From positions 310,001 to 374,000 of the forward strand of contig NZ_RBAK01000003.1 of the NCBI RefSeq assembly GCF_003626595.1: 64,000 nucleotides of DNA. The letters are read 5' to 3'. Source of the stretch: Micromonospora endolithica. Its GTDB lineage: Bacteria; Actinomycetota; Actinomycetes; Mycobacteriales; Micromonosporaceae. The stretch's first letter is position 1; every line of letters starts with the position of its first letter. Position numbers and translations under genes: made by a program. Shown here one piece after another: positions 1 to 7,277 of the stretch. Below the pieces are notes generated by a model, which saw only the letters and a program-made list of their open reading frames with translations, was not told where the DNA came from and made no database searches.

Positions 1-2
1 AG

Positions 3-176
3 TCGTTGATTTTCGAGATCGCCAAGTCCTTCGGCGAGGGCTCCGAGGCGGGACACCTCATCTTCGGTCTGCACGCCGTCAACGGGCTGGCCATCCTCGG
101 CGTGACGCTGCGGGTCGTGCTGCAGTCGCGTCAGCTGGCGTGGCAGCGCGCCGAGTTCAGGGCCACCCGGTCGTGA
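3..176 (+). CDS. C-terminal end of a small membrane protein (DUF6220-like), cut by the window edge
   Basis: The frame is open from the window edge to TGA at 174-176 and gives 57 residues. It holds a hydrophobic segment around LHAVNGLAILGV followed by a basic tail. The LFGLHAVNGL-type motif and the neighbouring oxidase gene resemble small four-helix DUF6220 membrane proteins; that family call is from memory of the motif. The stop overlaps the GTG start of the next gene (GTGA), so the two are probably translationally coupled and may work together. The N-terminus lies outside the window. Confidence 0.6.
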   Translation, partial: SLIFEIAKSFGEGSEAGHLIFGLHAVNGLAILGVTLRVVLQSRQLAWQRAEFRATRS

Positions 177-2137
177 CCACGACCGCGTTGACGGTCCTGG
201 ACCACGCCTGGGCACTGCTGGGCGCCGGCGCATGGTCGGCCGCCGGCGTCACTGCGGCGCGGGGCCGGGCCAGACCCGCACTGGTCCTGCTCGCCGTGGC
301 GATGGTGTTCACGGTGGGCAAGGCGGCGACGGTGACGGCGCTCGCCGGGCGGGGCTGGTGGTTCGTCCAGGAGAAGGTACTGCTCGGGATGCCGCTGCTG
401 GCGGTGGCCTCGGTGACCGCCCTGGTGACAGCTGGACCGGTGTTGCTGGCGCAACACCGGGGATCGCCCGGACGCGCGGTCGGCGCAGCAGGCGTCGTCG
501 CGTTGCTCTCCGCCGGGTACGCCGGGTTGGCCGGGTTCGCGGTGACCTACCTCGTCGGGTATCCACTGACCCTGCCGGTGGCGTTGATCACGGTCGGGAT
601 GGTGGCCGTGGGCGTCCTGGTGACCGCGCGCACGCTCGGCACACCGGACGCGGGCGTCGCGGCGCAGGCGGCGCCGGACCCTCGGCCGGAAGTGTCGCGC
701 CGACGCCTCCTCGGCGTCGCGGGTGGCGTGGCCGCGGTCGGCGTGACCGGCACCGGCGTGGGCCTGGCGGTGCTGCCCGCCGCCACGGACATCACCGACG
801 GCGGCGGTCCCGGTCCCGCTCGTGGGTCGACCCTGTCGGTGGCCGACCTGCGCGGTCCGGACGCCCCCGCGCCGGGCGGCGCTCGACGCACGCACGTGCT
901 GACCGCCCGAAAGGCCGCGGTGCGCCTGCCGTCGGGAGCGGACGTCCACGCCTGGACCTTCGACGGCGTGGCGCCTGGGCCGCAGATCACCGCGACCGAG
1001 GGCGACCTCATCGAAGTCAGGTTGGTCAACCACGACATCGACGGCGGGGTGACCCTGCACTGGCATGGCTACGACGTGCCGTGCGGTGAGGACGGGGTCC
1101 CCGACCTCACCCAGGACGGGGTGAAGCCCGGCGCTTCGTTCGTCTACCGCTTCCGTGCCGACCAGGTCGGGACGTACTGGTATCACACCCATCACGCGTC
1201 GCACATCGGCGTGCTCCGCGGCCTCTACGGCGTTCTCGTCGTGAAACCGCGGGTGGAGCCTGACATCGTCGCCCTCGACCTGGTCGTGCCCGTGCACACC
1301 TTCAACGGCGACGCGGCGGTCGCGGGCGTCGAGCACGTCACGGCTGCGGGGGCGATGGTACGACTTCGGCTGGTCAACACCGACTCCGATCCGCGCCGGT
1401 TCGCGCTGGCGGGCACCCCGTTCCGGGTGGTCGCCGTCGACGGTCGTGACCTGTCCGGGCCCGACGAGACGAGCCGGACCGCGGTACGGCTGCCCGCAGG
1501 CGGCCGGCACGACCTCGTGTTCGCCATGCCGGAGACGTCCGTGGCGCTGCACGTCGACGGCGTCGCCGCGGTGTGGCTGCGGCCCGGCCCCGGTGCCCCC
1601 GATGGCGAGACGGCCGTGCAGGAAACCAGCGGGTGGCCGGAACTCGACCTGCTCAGCTACGGGACCCCGGTCCCGGTGCCGCTACGTGACGAGGTGGCCA
1701 ACCGAAACTTCACGCTGGTCCTGGACCGTGGCTTGGCCATGGTCGACGGATTCCCCGCGTTCGCCCAGACGGTCAACGGACGCGGTCATCCGTCGATCCC
1801 TGACGAACTCGTCGCCGAGGGCGATGTCGTACGGTTCACCGTGGTCAACCGCAGCCTGGAGACCCATCCCTGGCATCTGCACGGTCATCCGGTGCTGATC
1901 CTGTCCCGCAACGGACGCCCGCCGTCGGGCAGTCCGCTGTGGATGGACACCTTCGACGTGCGTCCGGGTGAGGTGTGGGAGGTCGCGTTCCGGGCCACGA
2001 ATCCGGGCATCTGGATGAACCACTGCCATAACCTGCCACACGCTCACCAGGGCATGATGCTGCACGTACGGTACGACGGGTTCATGACGCCGTTCGGTGA
2101 CGGACACCCCTCAGGTCACGGGCACTCATCGCAGTGA
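173..2137 (+). CDS. Multicopper oxidase fused to an N-terminal membrane domain
   Basis: 654 residues from GTG 173; an upstream in-frame GTG at 140 would run 37 nt into the preceding gene, so the coupled start is preferred. Residues about 5-165 are hydrophobic and look like four or five membrane helices. A basic RRRLLG stretch near 176 then leads another hydrophobic segment. The rest is a cupredoxin-type multicopper oxidase. Copper ligands are visible as HWHG (H296, H298), HTHH (338-341), HPWHLHGH (from H565) and HCHNLPHAHQGM (H617-C618-H619). The set covers type 1, 2 and 3 copper sites, so the enzyme should be active, presumably on the outer face of the membrane. The substrate (Cu(I), phenols or other) cannot be told from sequence. 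It converges on the broken HxlR gene with 4 nt between. Confidence 0.9.
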   Translation: MTTTALTVLDHAWALLGAGAWSAAGVTAARGRARPALVLLAVAMVFTVGKAATVTALAGRGWWFVQEKVLLGMPLLAVASVTALVTAGPVLLAQHRGSPGRAVGAAGVVALLSAGYAGLAGFAVTYLVGYPLTLPVALITVGMVAVGVLVTARTLGTPDAGVAAQAAPDPRPEVSRRRLLGVAGGVAAVGVTGTGVGLAVLPAATDITDGGGPGPARGSTLSVADLRGPDAPAPGGARRTHVLTARKAAVRLPSGADVHAWTFDGVAPGPQITATEGDLIEVRLVNHDIDGGVTLHWHGYDVPCGEDGVPDLTQDGVKPGASFVYRFRADQVGTYWYHTHHASHIGVLRGLYGVLVVKPRVEPDIVALDLVVPVHTFNGDAAVAGVEHVTAAGAMVRLRLVNTDSDPRRFALAGTPFRVVAVDGRDLSGPDETSRTAVRLPAGGRHDLVFAMPETSVALHVDGVAAVWLRPGPGAPDGETAVQETSGWPELDLLSYGTPVPVPLRDEVANRNFTLVLDRGLAMVDGFPAFAQTVNGRGHPSIPDELVAEGDVVRFTVVNRSLETHPWHLHGHPVLILSRNGRPPSGSPLWMDTFDVRPGEVWEVAFRATNPGIWMNHCHNLPHAHQGMMLHVRYDGFMTPFGDGHPSGHGHSSQ

Positions 2138-2141
2138 CGAC

Positions 2142-2688
2142 TCAGCGGCGCGCAACGATCTGCGGGTACCGCGCGACGTCCATCTTGCTCGCCTTGGGTC
2201 CACGGGCGAAGACCACGTCCTCCGTGTCGATCCGCCGACCGGTCCGTCGGTCGACCACGACCGGGTCCACCTCCACGCCGGTCTCGGAGTCGACCAGGAT
2301 GACGCTGCGGTCCGCCGGGGCCAGGCGGTGGTTTCCCCAAACCACGATGACCAGCAGGAGCGGGCGTAGCGTACGCCCGAGCGAGGTCAGTGGGTATTCC
2401 TGGCCGCGGCGTCCATGGCGTCGTCCACGGGCTCGATCAGACCCATGGCGCTCAGGTCGCCGAGCGGTCCCGCAACACATCGGCGGGCGTCTCGAGGTTG
2501 CGGCGAATCATCTCGAACCGGGTGTGGACGTCGAAGATCTCATACAGGATCTCCAGCGACCACCAAGGTCCGACGACCTCGGCGGTACGCCCCAGCGGGC
2601 AGTCGAGGATTCGGGCCTTGGGACCGGGCAGGCGACGTGCGTCGTCGACATATCTGCACAACGAGCTAAACACGTACGGTGTGGGCAC
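2142..2688 (-). pseudogene. HxlR-type transcriptional regulator broken by two frameshifts
   Basis: Three frames on the minus strand together spell one HxlR regulator. The first, from GTG 2688, carries the winged-helix core (CPLGRTAEVVGPWWSLEIL, then TPADVLRDR) and hits TGA near 2450. The second frame continues with DLSAMGLIEPVDDAMD and stops near 2377. The third resumes with EYPLTSLGRTLRP and WGNHRLAP and runs to the stop at 2142, matching the usual HxlR C-terminus. Each break is explained by loss of one base, near 2451-2458 and near 2399-2403. It is either a recent pseudogene or an assembly error; the intact flanking residues suggest recent inactivation. Confidence 0.75.
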
Positions 2689-2730
2689 CTGTTCAGGTAT
2701 TCCGAATCATCGAGATAACCCGAACAGGTG
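2686..2730. promoter_or_regulatory. Inverted repeat at the 5' end of the broken HxlR gene
   Basis: CACCTGTTC at 2686-2694 and GAACAGGTG at 2722-2730 are perfect 9-nt inverted arms with a 27-nt AT-richer spacer. It covers the HxlR start codon and lies just downstream of the secreted-protein gene. It could be an HxlR autoregulatory operator or a weak terminator for the upstream gene. Confidence 0.4.
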
Positions 2731-2768
2731 CTAACTCACTCAGTTGCCAACGATTTCACCGGGGTTGA

Positions 2769-3071
2769 TCAGGTGCCTGCACACTTTTGGGTCATGGTAA
2801 AGAATGTGGTGCTGCGGTTGCGTACCCACACGTCGTTAGCGCAGTTGCCGTCGTAACTGGCCAAATGGTACATGTCGGAGGCGCGGTAGAGATGGAGCCT
2901 TCCCATCACGCAGGTATAGTATTGGCTTTTGGGGATAGTCTTGGTGGGCGTCCGAGGCTGCCAGCACTTCAGGATCTGGGCGCTCGGCTCCGCCGAGGCC
3001 GCCGAGGGCGCCGTCAGAGTTGCCGCAATGATCATTGCCGCCCCAAAGAAGCCGAGGATTGATTTTTTCAT
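2769..3071 (-). CDS. Small secreted protein with four cysteines, unknown function
   Basis: 100 residues from ATG 3071, preceded by AGGTGG five nt upstream; the longer frame starting at 3284 has no such site. The first 27 residues form a signal peptide (MKKS, hydrophobic core, SAASA cleavage motif). The mature part of about 73 residues has cysteines at 36, 54, 77 and 97, consistent with two disulfides, plus several aromatic residues. Base composition is clearly poorer in G+C than the neighbours, with AAA, TTT and ATT codons, which suggests foreign origin. I do not recognise the family. It sits in a patch with a pseudogene and an IS remnant. Confidence 0.75.
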   Translation of the reverse strand: MKKSILGFFGAAMIIAATLTAPSAASAEPSAQILKCWQPRTPTKTIPKSQYYTCVMGRLHLYRASDMYHLASYDGNCANDVWVRNRSTTFFTMTQKCAGT

Positions 3072-3540
3072 GTACCACCTTCCGTTGATTAACGTGCGTC
3101 GCACGCTATCAGCCAATGCGATCCCGCGCTGCCCCGTGCCGTCGTCCGGCAGCCGGAGGCGGCGCCGCCGAGGTGCTCCGATCGATGTCAGCCTGCCGGC
3201 GAACCGCCGACCGTACGCGCGCTGGTGGTAGTCGTCGAACGGCTGACGCGCCTCGTCGAACAGTGCCGGACCCTCGAACCGCACCGGTGGCAGCGGCGGC
3301 GTGGCCGGCTTGACCTCCTCGAACTGCTGGCCCGGTCCTCATCCAGTCCTCAAAATGGCGAATCGCCACCAAGGCCAGTGAGAGATGTCGGAAGCTGGAT
3401 CCGCAGCTCAACCACCAGGAACCGCAGGATCGACACCGACCGGCGCTGGTGATTTCTTGGCGTGCCCTCGACCATTTCCCGCTCACCTCCGCGAAGACCA
3501 CCGTCACCCGACGTCGCGGCAGATCGAGGCAGCCATGCGG
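3072..3540. other. Stretch without an intact gene, possible decayed minus-strand coding sequence
   Basis: No frame has a convincing start, ribosome site and codon pattern. On the minus strand a segment with FDEARQPFDDYHQRAYGRRF (about 3190-3270) looks protein-like, and a plausible upstream piece containing FEDWM lies in another frame near 3340-3360. This is compatible with a frameshifted gene remnant, but no family is recognised. Confidence 0.3.
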
Positions 3541-4083
3541 TTACGGCTGGCTTGGCCAGCCAATCGCGTCGAGGAACTCCTCCACGGCGCCCACGACTCG
3601 ACTGAGCACTGCGATCGACTCGGTAAGTGGGCCGGGTACGTACATGCCGTGATCTGCGCCTTCCACCTCTAGCGCGTAAGGTGACAGCCGGCGGGCCAGG
3701 TCACCGTCCCACACGTTATCGGCAGTGCCGCCCACCAGCAGTAATGGCGCGGTCGCACGGCCCAACGCGTCAGCCACCCACGGCAGGGTGAGCAGAGGCG
3801 TGAGCCATATGGCGGGCAAAGCTCTTTCGGCGGCAATCGCCGCCGCATTCGTGCCGAGCGACTTGCCGATCAGCAGCGGGCGACCGCTGATTGTGTCGAT
3901 CAGTGGAGCGATCTCACCGTCGACCCAGGTCTCGATCTCCGGCTGATCAGGCTTCGGATACTCCTGGGACCACGAGTACCGATGAATTGTTGCGCCGCGC
4001 TGTTCCGCCACATCGCCGGCATACATCAGTAGGGGAGCGCCCGGTCCGAACTTGCCGCCGGGAATCACGACAGCGTCAGTCAT
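3541..4083 (-). CDS. Small alpha/beta hydrolase family protein
   Basis: 180 residues from ATG 4083. The nucleophile elbow reads GKSLGT (Ser in G-x-S-x-G arrangement), an acidic residue follows in GTADNVWDGD, and the histidine is in EGADHGMY, giving an ordered Ser-Asp-His triad. There is no signal peptide, so it is cytoplasmic. Length is short for the fold and resembles the dienelactone-hydrolase-like or KAT/RBBP9-like small hydrolases. The substrate is unknown. A TAGGGT hexamer 7 nt before the ATG may be its -10 box. Confidence 0.75.
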   Translation of the reverse strand: MTDAVVIPGGKFGPGAPLLMYAGDVAEQRGATIHRYSWSQEYPKPDQPEIETWVDGEIAPLIDTISGRPLLIGKSLGTNAAAIAAERALPAIWLTPLLTLPWVADALGRATAPLLLVGGTADNVWDGDLARRLSPYALEVEGADHGMYVPGPLTESIAVLSRVVGAVEEFLDAIGWPSQP

Positions 4084-4090
4084 GCGGACG

Positions 4091-4096
4091 ACCCTA
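4091..4096 (-). promoter_or_regulatory. Candidate -10 hexamer for the alpha/beta hydrolase
   Basis: TAGGGT on the minus strand, with 7 nt to ATG 4083. The same bases contain AGGG, so a ribosome site cannot be excluded. Confidence 0.35.
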
Positions 4097-4150
4097 CCTA
4101 AGGGACGCCTCGTAACCGGGTGAAGGCGTTGCCTGGTACCGGGCCGGTGG

Positions 4151-4370
4151 TCAGCCGACGAGGATGATGTTGTGGAGGTTGGCGAGGCCGGAAGCGGCGT
4201 CGGCCAATGTGTGGGCGGCGCGGCGGTAGTCGCGCAGGATCGTGAAGCACTTCATCCCGGCCAGGGCGTGTTCGATCCCTGCGCGGACGGCCCGGTTTTC
4301 GACGTTTTAGGGCTTCTCTCCAGTCCGGCAGGTCGCTGCCGCCTGAGGGCTTGCGGTACGGCATGATCCC
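4151..4370 (-). mobile_element. Remnant of an IS5-type DDE transposase (C-terminal tail)
   Basis: The minus strand from about 4306 to the TGA at 4151-4153 reads VENRAVRAGIEHALAGMKCF, then ILRDYRRAA and GLANLHNIILVG. This is the usual C-terminal end of IS5-family transposases (R.RIEH.FA.MK...LRD.R, ending ..LHNL.L.G), including the last acidic residue of the DDE triad. Another frame immediately upstream gives MPYRKPSGGSDLPDW, the segment that normally precedes it, so a one-base frameshift separates them. No N-terminal part remains before 4431 and no terminal inverted repeats were identified, so the copy is dead. Confidence 0.75.
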
Positions 4371-4418
4371 GCCGCATCGTCCCCAACAGACAGCAGCCAG
4401 GGTTACGCGACATCCCTT

Positions 4419-4424
4419 TAGGCT
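4419..4424 (+). promoter_or_regulatory. Candidate -10 hexamer for the 94-residue protein
   Basis: TAGGCT with 6 nt to GTG 4431; no good Shine-Dalgarno lies in between, so a leaderless message is plausible. Confidence 0.45.
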
Positions 4425-4430
4425 GAAGAC

Positions 4431-4715
4431 GTGGCGGACTGGGACTGGAGCGAGGACCAGTACGTCCAGTGCCTGCACGACGAACGCCGACGCTTCGCGT
4501 GGGTGATGCGGCGATACGGGGGTCTCGACGCCACCCAAGCTGAGGCAACGGCCCTGCGGCAGTATCCCTTCCAGGCCAGCGACGCACCGTACCGAGGACT
4601 CGTCTTTCATGACGATGCATGGCATTGGGCGATGCTGCGGATCTACGGGGAGAGGTACTGGACCCAGCACCCGGAACTGGTTGAACCGCCGGCCGACTAC
4701 CGAGCGCTCGACTGA
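4431..4715 (+). CDS. Hypothetical protein, 94 residues
   Basis: GTG start at 4431; the product is rich in aromatic and charged residues (WDWSEDQYVQCL, AWHWAMLRIYGERYW) with no signal peptide or membrane helix. Codon use shows normal high-GC third positions, and the frame is not mirrored by a better one on the other strand. It lies immediately next to the IS5 remnant. No family is recognised; it reads like a small soluble helical protein of lineage-specific distribution. Confidence 0.65.
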   Translation: MADWDWSEDQYVQCLHDERRRFAWVMRRYGGLDATQAEATALRQYPFQASDAPYRGLVFHDDAWHWAMLRIYGERYWTQHPELVEPPADYRALD

Positions 4716-4806
4716 GCCTTCGTCGCACCACCCCGCGCCAGCCCCGCCTGAAGATACTGACCGATGTCCTGATGCTCCACGTCGGGCTCGGGCCGGTGGA
4801 CCGAGG

Positions 4807-5175
4807 TCAGTCGACATACCAGTCGAACAGTTCCCAGCCGGGCGGGGTGGCCATCACCAGCAGCAGGACGACGCTGGCCGCGACCAGCGCCGCCGCCGAT
4901 GCGCGCCACCGGGGGCCGGCGGAGCGGAACGACGCCGACCGCAGCGTGGGCACCGCCAAGGCCAGGAAGACGACGGTCGGGAAGATCCCCAGGGCGACGG
5001 CGGCGACCGCCGGCCACGCCCAGGTCGGCGGGGACTGCTCGGGGAAGTACTCGGCGTCGGTCAGCAGGTACGCCACGGCCCCGTACGCGTACGCGGCCAG
5101 GACGAGCAGTTGGGTCAGCGCGAGGGGCCACACCCACCGGTTGACGCCCGTCGGACTCTCCACCGTCACGGTCAT
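4807..5175 (-). CDS. Small integral membrane protein, three predicted helices
   Basis: 122 residues from ATG 5175. Hydrophobic segments lie near residues 18-38, 53-75 and 88-108, and the protein ends in a polar WELFDWYVD tail. No catalytic motif is visible and I do not recognise the family. A TATCCT hexamer 6 nt before the ATG and absence of a Shine-Dalgarno suggest a leaderless start. Confidence 0.7.
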   Translation of the reverse strand: MTVTVESPTGVNRWVWPLALTQLLVLAAYAYGAVAYLLTDAEYFPEQSPPTWAWPAVAAVALGIFPTVVFLALAVPTLRSASFRSAGPRWRASAAALVAASVVLLLVMATPPGWELFDWYVD

Positions 5176-5181
5176 CGCGGA

Positions 5182-5187
5182 AGGATA
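5182..5187 (-). promoter_or_regulatory. Candidate -10 hexamer for the three-helix membrane protein
   Basis: TATCCT on the minus strand, 6 nt before ATG 5175. Confidence 0.4.
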
Positions 5188-5322
5188 ACGGCCCGGCCCG
5201 GCGGGCGGGGGGGCACCGGTTCGGTGGCCCCCGACGTACGCGCGAGGACCCGGCCGGGTCCGTCACGCCGACATGGCGGGCGGGGTTTGGCCGGGTCCCG
5301 GACAGGGACGCGGGTCGGTGCG

Positions 5323-5961
5323 TCAGACCGCGCGTCGGGGGTCGGTGGCACCGGGGTGGGCAGCGCCGGGGTGAGAGGCGACACCACTCTCCGGGACGCC
5401 GGTGACCAGGTACTCCGACTCGGTCGTGGTGGTGGTGGGTTCGTCGTCCTCGTCGCTGGTCGAGCGGTGCTTGACGTCCGCGACGCCCGGCGTGCCGACG
5501 TCGACGCCGTGGTCGATCGTGCCCCGCCAGGCGCCGGTCTCGGCGCCGCGGCTCTCGATGAACGACTTGAACTTCTCCAGGTCCGACTCGGCCTGCTTCT
5601 CGACGATGTGCAGCTTGTCGCCGGCCTTTTCGAGCAGGCCCTCCGGCTCGTACTCCAGGTGCAGGCGGACCATCGTCCGGTCCACGCCGACCGGGGAGAA
5701 GTAGACCGCGCCGGCATTGGTCGCGCCGTCGGTGGCCGCCCAGGCGACCTTGGTGTCCGGCACCTGCTCCAGGACGCGGGCGTCCCATTCGCGCTGTACG
5801 CCGGCGATCTCGGCGACCCAGTGCATCCGCTCGTCGTCGAGCTGGCGCACCTCCCGGACGCCCCCCATGAACCGGGGGAAGTCCTCGAACTGCGTCCACT
5901 GGTTGTATGCGGTGCTGACCGGGACCTGGACCTCGATGGACTTCTCGACCGTGGTGGTCAT
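5323..5961 (-). CDS. SRPBCC (cyclase/dehydrase-like) family protein
   Basis: 212 residues from ATG 5961, with AGGAGG 9 nt upstream on the minus strand; the longer frame to 6117 lacks a site. Residues 1-150 fit the polyketide-cyclase/dehydrase-like SRPBCC fold: EKSIEVQVPVSTAYNQWTQF, then DFPRFMGGV and later DRTMVRLHLEYEP. The family has a deep hydrophobic ligand pocket, and members of this actinobacterial type often accompany stress genes. The last 60 residues are polar and low complexity (a Thr run and PGAAHPGA), probably disordered. The ligand is unknown. Confidence 0.8.
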   Translation of the reverse strand: MTTTVEKSIEVQVPVSTAYNQWTQFEDFPRFMGGVREVRQLDDERMHWVAEIAGVQREWDARVLEQVPDTKVAWAATDGATNAGAVYFSPVGVDRTMVRLHLEYEPEGLLEKAGDKLHIVEKQAESDLEKFKSFIESRGAETGAWRGTIDHGVDVGTPGVADVKHRSTSDEDDEPTTTTTESEYLVTGVPESGVASHPGAAHPGATDPRRAV

Positions 5962-6129
5962 CGGGTAATCCTCCTCGTCAGGTCGAACCGCTCCCCGGCT
6001 CCGGGAGCCGTCCTCGTCAGCGACAACTCCTACCCCCGACGGCGGCACCCAACCGGAAACCGCGGTGGTCGATGGCGCCTGTTCGCGCGCGGAGCCTCCC
6101 CAGGGCCGGCGCGACAACGCGTCGCCCGG

Positions 6130-6411
6130 TCAGGCCGTGGTGCCCGAGTTGGCGGCCACGATGAAGACGAAGGCGATCCACAGGACACCGAGAATGGTGA
6201 AGATGTAGCCGAGGATGAGACCAGCCTTGGCGAGGCCCTCGCCCTGCTCGCCGGTCTGCCGGATCTGCTTCTTGGCCAGGTGGCCGAAGACGATGCCGAG
6301 CGGGGAGAAGACGAAGGCGAACACCAGCGCCAGGATGGCCATGACGTTGGTGCCGCGGGCGGCGGCCGGCGCGCCGGACTGCTTGTGGTCGACGTAGGTG
6401 GGCTGACCCAT
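6130..6411 (-). CDS. DUF4190-type small membrane protein
   Basis: 93 residues from ATG 6411, with GAGGAG 6-7 nt upstream. A polar N-terminus (about 22 residues) is followed by two hydrophobic helices (VMAILALVFAFVFSPLGIV and AGLILGYIFTILGVLWIAF) separated by a basic HLAKKQIRQTGEQG loop. This arrangement is the DUF4190 pattern. The function of the family is unknown; many members are found next to envelope or secretion genes. The C-terminal ANSGTTA tail is short. Confidence 0.8.
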   Translation of the reverse strand: MGQPTYVDHKQSGAPAAARGTNVMAILALVFAFVFSPLGIVFGHLAKKQIRQTGEQGEGLAKAGLILGYIFTILGVLWIAFVFIVAANSGTTA

Positions 6412-6511
6412 CACACACTCCTCTGTGAACGGTTGATGCGGGTCAACTTGTTACCGGCGGCATCCTTCGCCAAACCTGAAAGATCCTTCCGGATCGCGCC
6501 CCGGACGAGGC

Positions 6512-7129
6512 TCAGGCGTAGATCTTCTTCGCGTACTCCGGGCCGTAGTGCCGCTCCAGTTCCTCCAGGGTCTCGGCGGGCGCCTCCACCTCCTTGATGA
6601 GCCGGGGCCGCGTCGGTAGGACGTCCGGCGTCCAGGTCTCCGGCTGCCACAGCTCCGAGCGGAGGAACGCCTTCGCGCAGTGGTAGAAGATCTGCTCGAT
6701 CTCCACCAGGACGGCGAGGATCGGCCGGTGCCCCTTGACCACCATGTCGTCGAAGAACGGCGCGTCGCTGACCAGGCGGGCCCGGCCGTTGATCCGCAGC
6801 GTGTCGGTGCGGCCCGGGATCAGTGAGATCAGTCCGACGTGGGGGTTGTCCAGGATGTTGCGGTAGCCGTCGGCCCGCCTGTTGCCGGGCCGCTCCGGGA
6901 CGGCGATCGTCGTGTCGTCCAGCACCCGGACGAAGCCGGGCGGGTCGCCCTTGGGCGAGACGTCGCAGGTGCCGTCCGCGGCTGAGGTGGCCAGCAGGCA
7001 GAACGGTGAGGCGGCCAGCCACTGCCGGTCCCGTTCGTGCAGGCGGACCCGCTCCTTCGTGACGGCGCGTGGCATCGGCGCGCCCAACAGCTCGCGCAAC
7101 TCCTCGTGCGTGCTGATCTCCACCGTCAC
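6512..7129 (-). CDS. FMN-binding pyridoxamine 5'-phosphate oxidase-like protein (MSMEG_1061-like)
   Basis: 205 residues from GTG 7129, with GGAGG upstream; the frame to 7180 has no better start. The split beta-barrel is evident: SPFCLLATSAADGTCDVSPK, then GFVRVLDDTTIAVPERPGN and NPHVGLISLIPGRTDTLRI. The motif set resembles the FMN-dependent MSMEG_1061 group of predicted flavoproteins rather than true PdxH. It is transcribed away from the DUF2231-Hsp20 pair across a region with a strong hairpin. The reaction is unknown; an F420- or FMN-linked reductase is possible. Confidence 0.8.
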   Translation of the reverse strand: MTVEISTHEELRELLGAPMPRAVTKERVRLHERDRQWLAASPFCLLATSAADGTCDVSPKGDPPGFVRVLDDTTIAVPERPGNRRADGYRNILDNPHVGLISLIPGRTDTLRINGRARLVSDAPFFDDMVVKGHRPILAVLVEIEQIFYHCAKAFLRSELWQPETWTPDVLPTRPRLIKEVEAPAETLEELERHYGPEYAKKIYA

Positions 7130-7198
7130 GTGATCCTCCCCCGAGCGTTGACCCCGGTGGCGGCACGCCACCGTCGGCAAGTCTAGGCGGCGTCACCG

Positions 7199-7237
7199 GT
7201 GAGGTTTGCCCCCGCGGAAGCGGGGGTACGGCCTCAC
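7199..7237. promoter_or_regulatory. Nested hairpin in the divergent intergenic region
   Basis: Outer arms GTGAGG (7199-7204) and CCTCAC (7232-7237) enclose a perfect stem CCCCCGC (7209-7215) / GCGGGGG (7220-7226) with a GGAA loop. It lies between the start of the FMN protein (7129) and DUF2231 (7278), so it could be a 5'-UTR structure or a protein site rather than a terminator. The inner part looks like a single type I-E CRISPR repeat hairpin. Confidence 0.55.
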
Positions 7238-7277
7238 GCGACCAGCTCGGGTGACACGAGTAGTGGAGGCACCGGTC

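Noticed and set aside
131..1552. A 473-residue minus-strand frame opposite the multicopper oxidase
   Set aside because: All copper ligands lie in the plus-strand frame and the reverse translation is Arg/His/Gly-rich shadow sequence.
3109..3507. A 132-residue minus-strand frame
   Set aside because: No ribosome site, many Arg/Ala/Ser residues, and its frame changes relative to the better protein-like segment; described only as a possible remnant.
4609..6597. A 662-residue plus-strand frame over the small membrane, SRPBCC and DUF4190 genes
   Set aside because: Motifs, ribosome sites and signal patterns all support the three minus-strand genes; the long frame is their shadow.
7199..7237. Possible CRISPR array
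   Set aside because: Only one repeat-like hairpin, no spacers and no cas genes.
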